Positions 6,308 to 9,555 of a stretch of 9,555 bases of DNA are shown piece by piece. Position 1 is the stretch's first letter. Every line of letters starts with the position of its first letter. Origin of the DNA: an uncultured Eubacteriales bacterium (GTDB lineage Bacteria; Bacillota_A; Clostridia; Lachnospirales; Lachnospiraceae); NCBI GenBank assembly GCA_902803345.1, contig CADCPV010000051.1, positions 1 through 9,555 of the forward strand. The letters are read 5' to 3'. The notes under the pieces are model-generated. The model did not search any database, had not been told where the DNA came from, and worked only from the letters and a program-made list of their open reading frames with translations. The position numbers and the translations under genes are program-made.

Positions 6308-6336
6308 ATGATAGCCTTTTTCCGTGAAACCGTCAA
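6308..6336 (-). promoter_or_regulatory. Sigma-A promoter of the three-esterase operon
   Basis: On the minus strand there is TTGACG (6336-6331), a 17-bp spacer and TATCAT (6313-6308). Each hexamer matches the consensus at five of six positions. Transcription should begin near 6301, giving a leader of about 58 nt before the ATG at 6242. No other promoter was seen inside the operon. Confidence 0.8.
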
Positions 6337-6394
6337 CAAAAAACCGAAATGAAACAGAAAATCGAAGGTTTTTATGGCGGACCTTGGCTGTTTG

Positions 6395-6403
6395 TGGTAG
6401 AAT
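6395..6403 (+). promoter_or_regulatory. Extended -10 promoter for the tldD-tldE operon
   Basis: TGGTAGAAT at 6395-6403 is an extended -10 (TG-N-TAGAAT). No good -35 is found 16-18 bp upstream, which extended -10 promoters can tolerate. Transcription would start near 6410. The ribosome site AAAGGAG (6423-6429) lies ten bases before the ATG at 6440. Confidence 0.55.
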
Positions 6404-6439
6404 GAATTCACATACGAAAAACAAAGGAGACAGGCATTT

Positions 6440-7831
6440 ATGTTGTCACAGGAAAAACTGCAGGAATATCTCTCGCGCTGCATGGAAAGTGCGGCGGATT
6501 TTGCGGAGATTTTCGAAGAATACGAAGAGAATGAGACGATCGAAACGCTGGACTGCCGCGTGGAAAAGGTCGAGCGGCAGATCGTGTCCGGCATCGGCGT
6601 CCGCCTGTATCGGGGCGTGCAGTCCGTTTACGGCTATACGAATGAGACGGATGATCAGTCTGTTCTGCCGCTCTTGGATGATTTGCGGGACGCGATCGGC
6701 GGAAAAGAAGAAAAAGAATCATCCGTGGTTCTTTCCCGCGTGGAATACGAAAACCGCCATCCCGTGAAGGTCGATTACCGGACTGTCTCTCCCGAAGACA
6801 AAGCGGAACTTTTGTTCCGGGCGGAGCGTACGGCGAAAGATCAGGATCCGCGGATCGTGAAGACCGTGGGGCGCATGCTGAACGTACGCGAGGAGGTGCA
6901 GATCGCCCGGTCCGACGGGCGGCTGATCGGAGATGTCCGCGTGCGGACGAGGATGTTCTGCGAAGCCTATGCGAAGGAAGGCGCGCTCATGATGAGCGGA
7001 GGCGACCGTCCGGGCGCCGGAAAAGGCCTGGAATTCTACGAGGAAGTGACTCCGGAAGAGATCGGGAAGGAAGCCGCGCGTCAGGCAATCGTCATGCTTT
7101 CGGCCAGAGACTGCCCCTCCGGCAAAATGCCGGTCGTCATTGACAGCGCCTTCGGCGGCGTCATTTTCCATGAAGCCTGCGGGCATGCGCTGGAGGCGAC
7201 GGGTGTCGCCCGGAACCAGAGCGTTTTCGCCGGAAAGAAGGGGCTTCAGATCGCTGCGCCCTGCGTGAGCGCGATGGACGACGGAACGATTAAAAATGCC
7301 TGGGGTTCGCAGAATATTGACGACGAGGGCAATTTCCAGCAGGCGCGCCTCCTCATTAAGGATGGAATTCTCCAGACTTATATGATCGACCAGCTGAACG
7401 GACGCAGGATGGGCGATGAGTCCACCGGTTCCGGCCGGCGGCAGTCCTACAAATTCGAGCCGACTTCCCGGATGTCCAATACCTTCATCTGTGCGGGAAC
7501 GGACAGTTTTGAGAGCCTCTTTGAGGGGATTGAGCGCGGCCTCTATGCGAAAAAGATGGGCGGCGGCTCCGTCAATCCCCAGACCGGCGAATTCAATTTC
7601 GCGGTCCAGGAAGGATACCTGATCGAAAACGGAAAGATCAGCTATCCCGTGAAAGGCGCGGCGCTGATCGGGAACGGCGCGGATATCCTGATGAATATTG
7701 AGAAAGTCAGTGACAACCTCGCACGCGGCCAGGGCATGTGCGGTTCGCTTTCGGGTTCGATTCCGACAGACGTCGGCCAGCCCGCGATCCGGGTTTCATC
7801 GATTACGGTAGGAGGTACGGCAAATGAATAA
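6440..7831 (+). CDS. tldD: TldD, catalytic subunit of the TldD/TldE zinc metalloprotease
   Basis: A 463-residue peptidase U62 family protein. With TldE it forms a cytosolic heterodimeric protease that threads unfolded peptides into a closed chamber and cleaves them. In enterobacteria it matures microcin B17 and degrades the CcdA antitoxin. The zinc site is intact: H244-E245-A-C-G-H248 (HExxxH) within VIFHEACGHALEA, and the third ligand C434 in GQGMCGS, corresponding to the conserved C-terminal cysteine of Escherichia coli TldD. The C-terminal stretch DVGQPAIRVSSITVGG (444-459) is typical of the family. The length is close to the usual 450-480 residues. The ATG at 6440 has a good ribosome site. 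The stop overlaps the tldE start by 8 nt, implying coupled translation and a fixed subunit ratio. No peptide substrate is encoded recognisably nearby. Confidence 0.96.
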   Translation: MLSQEKLQEYLSRCMESAADFAEIFEEYEENETIETLDCRVEKVERQIVSGIGVRLYRGVQSVYGYTNETDDQSVLPLLDDLRDAIGGKEEKESSVVLSRVEYENRHPVKVDYRTVSPEDKAELLFRAERTAKDQDPRIVKTVGRMLNVREEVQIARSDGRLIGDVRVRTRMFCEAYAKEGALMMSGGDRPGAGKGLEFYEEVTPEEIGKEAARQAIVMLSARDCPSGKMPVVIDSAFGGVIFHEACGHALEATGVARNQSVFAGKKGLQIAAPCVSAMDDGTIKNAWGSQNIDDEGNFQQARLLIKDGILQTYMIDQLNGRRMGDESTGSGRRQSYKFEPTSRMSNTFICAGTDSFESLFEGIERGLYAKKMGGGSVNPQTGEFNFAVQEGYLIENGKISYPVKGAALIGNGADILMNIEKVSDNLARGQGMCGSLSGSIPTDVGQPAIRVSSITVGGTANE

Positions 7832-9149
7832 GGAACTTTGGATCGCCCGCGCGAAGGAGCTTGGGATCGATGAGCTGGAAATCTATGAAATGCTGCAGTC
7901 GGAGCGTGCGCTGTCCTGGTATGAGGGAAACATGGACAGCTTCACGACGAGCCGGGTACTGGGCAGATCGCTTCGGGCAATTGTCGGAGGGAAACAGGCG
8001 GAGATGGCGCTCGAGCAGGCGGAGGATGCGGAGATGGACCGGATCCTCGGATCGCTGATCGCGCAGGCGAAGGTGGTCAGCTCGTCGGATCCCGCGGCGC
8101 TCAGATCCCCCGAAAAAACAGAAGAAGTACAGAGTAAAAAGCACTTTGTCCGCCCCTCGGTCCCGGAAATCAAGGCGGTTTTGGAGAAATTGGAAGGGAA
8201 AATCCTTGCGGCGGACCCGCGGATTTTCCAGGTCGGCTCCGTATCGTGGCAGGACACGACGGAAGTGCGCCGGATCCATAATTCTCTCGGCCTCTCCATA
8301 GAAGAATCTTCCGTCGTCCAGATCGTAATGGCAGAAGCGGCTGCGAAGGAAGGCGAGGAGATTAAGACAGCTTATAAGATCGAGGTTGTGGAAGATCTTG
8401 CGGACTTCGATGCGGACAAATTCACGGCGAAGCTTTCGGAGGAGCTTCTCGGAAAACTTGGCGGAAGGAGCCTTCCGACCGGCCGCTATCAGGTCATTCT
8501 TGAAAAGGATGCGATGACAAGCCTGTTCATGGCCATGGCATCGATGTTCTCCGGGGAACAGATCAACAAAGGTATTTCGCCGCTTCGGGACAAACTCGGA
8601 CAACAGATTTACTCGGAACTCGTGACAGTTGTAGACGATCCGCGGAATACGGACGCGCTGGAAATCTGTAATTACGACGACGAGGGCTGTCCGACAAGAC
8701 GGAAGGAAATCGTGAAAGACGGTGTGTTTACAACCGTTCTTCACAGCACGAAAACCGCCATGGCAGCCGGGACCGAGAGTACCGGAAACGGCTTCAAGGG
8801 CAGCTACAGCGCACCGGTTTCGGTCCGCCCCAAAAACTGCATGATCGTTCCGGGCGAAAAAACACTCGAAGAACTTCAGGAAGAGATGGGGGAAGGCCTG
8901 GTGATCACGGATCTTGCGGGACTGCATGCCGGCATCAATCCGGTCACGACGGATTTTTCGCTGCAGTGCTCCGGCTATTATGTCAAGGAAGGCAAAAAAG
9001 TTTTCGGCGTGAGTCTTGTCACGATCGCCGGGAACTGGCTCGCGCTGATGAAGGAAGTTGTCGCAGTCGGCTCGGATCTTGAGTGGTCCTACCGGTCGAT
9101 TGCCTGCCCGTCCGTCCTGTTCTCAGGTGCGGCAATCAGCGGAGAATAA
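7824..9149 (+). CDS. tldE: TldE/PmbA, non-catalytic subunit of the TldD/TldE protease
   Basis: A 441-residue partner of TldD. It shares the fold but has no HExxxH motif, as expected for TldE, which shapes the chamber and does not bind zinc. Family hallmarks are RYQVILEKDAMTSLF (221-235), the TRRKEIVKDGVF region (291-302), GTESTGNGFKG (316-326), and the strongly conserved GLHAGINPVTTDFSL near 366-380. The start ATG overlaps the end of tldD in the sequence ATGAATAA (8-nt overlap), so translation is probably coupled; the pair is a single operon. Length and N-terminal similarity support this start. Synthesis of both subunits from one message suits a 1:1 heterodimer. Confidence 0.95.
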   Translation: MNKELWIARAKELGIDELEIYEMLQSERALSWYEGNMDSFTTSRVLGRSLRAIVGGKQAEMALEQAEDAEMDRILGSLIAQAKVVSSSDPAALRSPEKTEEVQSKKHFVRPSVPEIKAVLEKLEGKILAADPRIFQVGSVSWQDTTEVRRIHNSLGLSIEESSVVQIVMAEAAAKEGEEIKTAYKIEVVEDLADFDADKFTAKLSEELLGKLGGRSLPTGRYQVILEKDAMTSLFMAMASMFSGEQINKGISPLRDKLGQQIYSELVTVVDDPRNTDALEICNYDDEGCPTRRKEIVKDGVFTTVLHSTKTAMAAGTESTGNGFKGSYSAPVSVRPKNCMIVPGEKTLEELQEEMGEGLVITDLAGLHAGINPVTTDFSLQCSGYYVKEGKKVFGVSLVTIAGNWLALMKEVVAVGSDLEWSYRSIACPSVLFSGAAISGE

Positions 9150-9160
9150 AGGAGAAACAC

Positions 9161-9555
9161 ATGGCCTGCAAAGTAATTGTTACCGGAAAACACACAGCGG
9201 AAACCATCCAAAAGTTCCAGAGCGTTCCGGACTGCGACATCCGCTTTTATGAGACGATTTCGGAGATTCCGGAAGAAGATGCCCGGGACTGCGAACTGCT
9301 TCTTGGCGGCGTCAGCCGGGAAATTGTGGAGAAAATGCCGAATCTCCGCTTTGTGCAGCTTTTCAGCGCAGGCGCGAACGGATTTTCGTGGCTCCCTGAA
9401 CGGGTGGTTTTAGCGAATGCCTACGGGGCCTATGGGGATTCGATTGCGGAGCATATGCTGACGACAACCCTGATGGCGATGAAGCGGATGCCCGAATACC
9501 TTGAAATGCAGAAACGGCAGGGCTGGGAATTGTTAAAGGATATCGACCGCTTCGA
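9161..9555 (+). CDS. D-isomer-specific 2-hydroxyacid dehydrogenase, N-terminal part
   Basis: An open frame from the ATG at 9161 to the window end gives 131 residues; the 3' part is missing. The visible part resembles the N-terminal catalytic lobe of D-2-hydroxyacid dehydrogenases. It has a Rossmann-like opening (MACKVIVTGKHTAE), PNLRFVQLFSAGANG at about 60-74, then ANAYGAYGDSIAEHMLTTTLMAMKRMPEY at about 86-114. These match the family pattern of a substrate-loop Ser-Ala-Gly and a conserved helix with Ala-Glu-His before the NAD-binding domain. The GxGxxG nucleotide loop would come just after the window end. The ribosome site AGGAG (9150-9154) lies six bases before the ATG and begins directly after the tldE stop, with 11 bases between the genes, so it is likely cotranscribed with tldDE. 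The substrate (glycerate, glyoxylate or another 2-keto acid) cannot be inferred. Confidence 0.87.
   Translation, partial: MACKVIVTGKHTAETIQKFQSVPDCDIRFYETISEIPEEDARDCELLLGGVSREIVEKMPNLRFVQLFSAGANGFSWLPERVVLANAYGAYGDSIAEHMLTTTLMAMKRMPEYLEMQKRQGWELLKDIDRF

Noticed and set aside
6365..6385. Short inverted repeat AAGGT...ACCTT upstream of the tldD -10
   Set aside because: Five-base arms with an 11-base gap are expected by chance in a region this size.
7803..8927. Minus-strand open frame of 374 codons opposite tldE
   Set aside because: It is fully antisense to tldE, which has clear family motifs. No domain, promoter or ribosome site was seen.
1..9555. Search for a mobile element, defence system, CRISPR array, tRNA or RiPP gene cluster
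   Set aside because: No transposase, integrase, direct-repeat array, tRNA-like fold or RiPP modification enzyme was seen. TldD/E alone is a widespread housekeeping pair and does not define a RiPP cluster.

Overview
The window looks like a chromosomal segment of a moderately GC-rich Clostridia-type Firmicute, possibly a Lachnospiraceae-like gut or rumen anaerobe. The signs are a CIRCE heat-shock operator, consensus sigma-A promoters, strong AGGAGG ribosome sites, a DacF-type D,D-carboxypeptidase and cytosolic carbohydrate-esterase-like genes. This placement is inference; no rRNA or other marker gene is present.

Layout from left to right. Positions 1-210 hold the C-terminal tail of a plus-strand protein, probably a DUF4129/transglutaminase-like membrane protein. 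It ends directly against the stop codon of a minus-strand D-alanyl-D-alanine carboxypeptidase (211-1536). A divergent intergenic region follows. It contains an apparently leaderless promoter for the carboxypeptidase and, facing the other way, a textbook promoter fused to a CIRCE operator that drives an Hsp20 small heat-shock protein (1747-2223). A strong hairpin at 2325-2354 separates hsp20 from a convergent minus-strand operon of three cytosolic serine esterases. In transcription order these are two tandem paralogous CE1/esterase-D-like proteins with an N-terminal CBM48-like domain (6242-5049 and 5049-3907) and one type-B carboxylesterase (3894-2380). The operon has a good promoter at 6308-6336 with an inverted repeat at the predicted transcript start.

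Reading right from the same divergent region are tldD (6440-7831) and tldE/pmbA (7824-9149), which overlap by 8 nt and encode the two subunits of the TldD/TldE metalloprotease. Eleven bases after tldE begins a D-isomer-specific 2-hydroxyacid dehydrogenase that runs off the window end.

Functional reading: the esterases probably remove ester decorations (acetyl, feruloyl or similar) from imported plant-derived oligosaccharides or small molecules, but no transporter or glycoside hydrolase is present to fix the substrate. TldD/E cleaves or matures peptides, and no candidate substrate peptide was recognised nearby. I found no mobile element, CRISPR array or RNA gene. No gene-free stretch reaches 300 bases. 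I see no clearly new system; the most distinctive points are in the regulatory DNA and in the diverged esterase pair.
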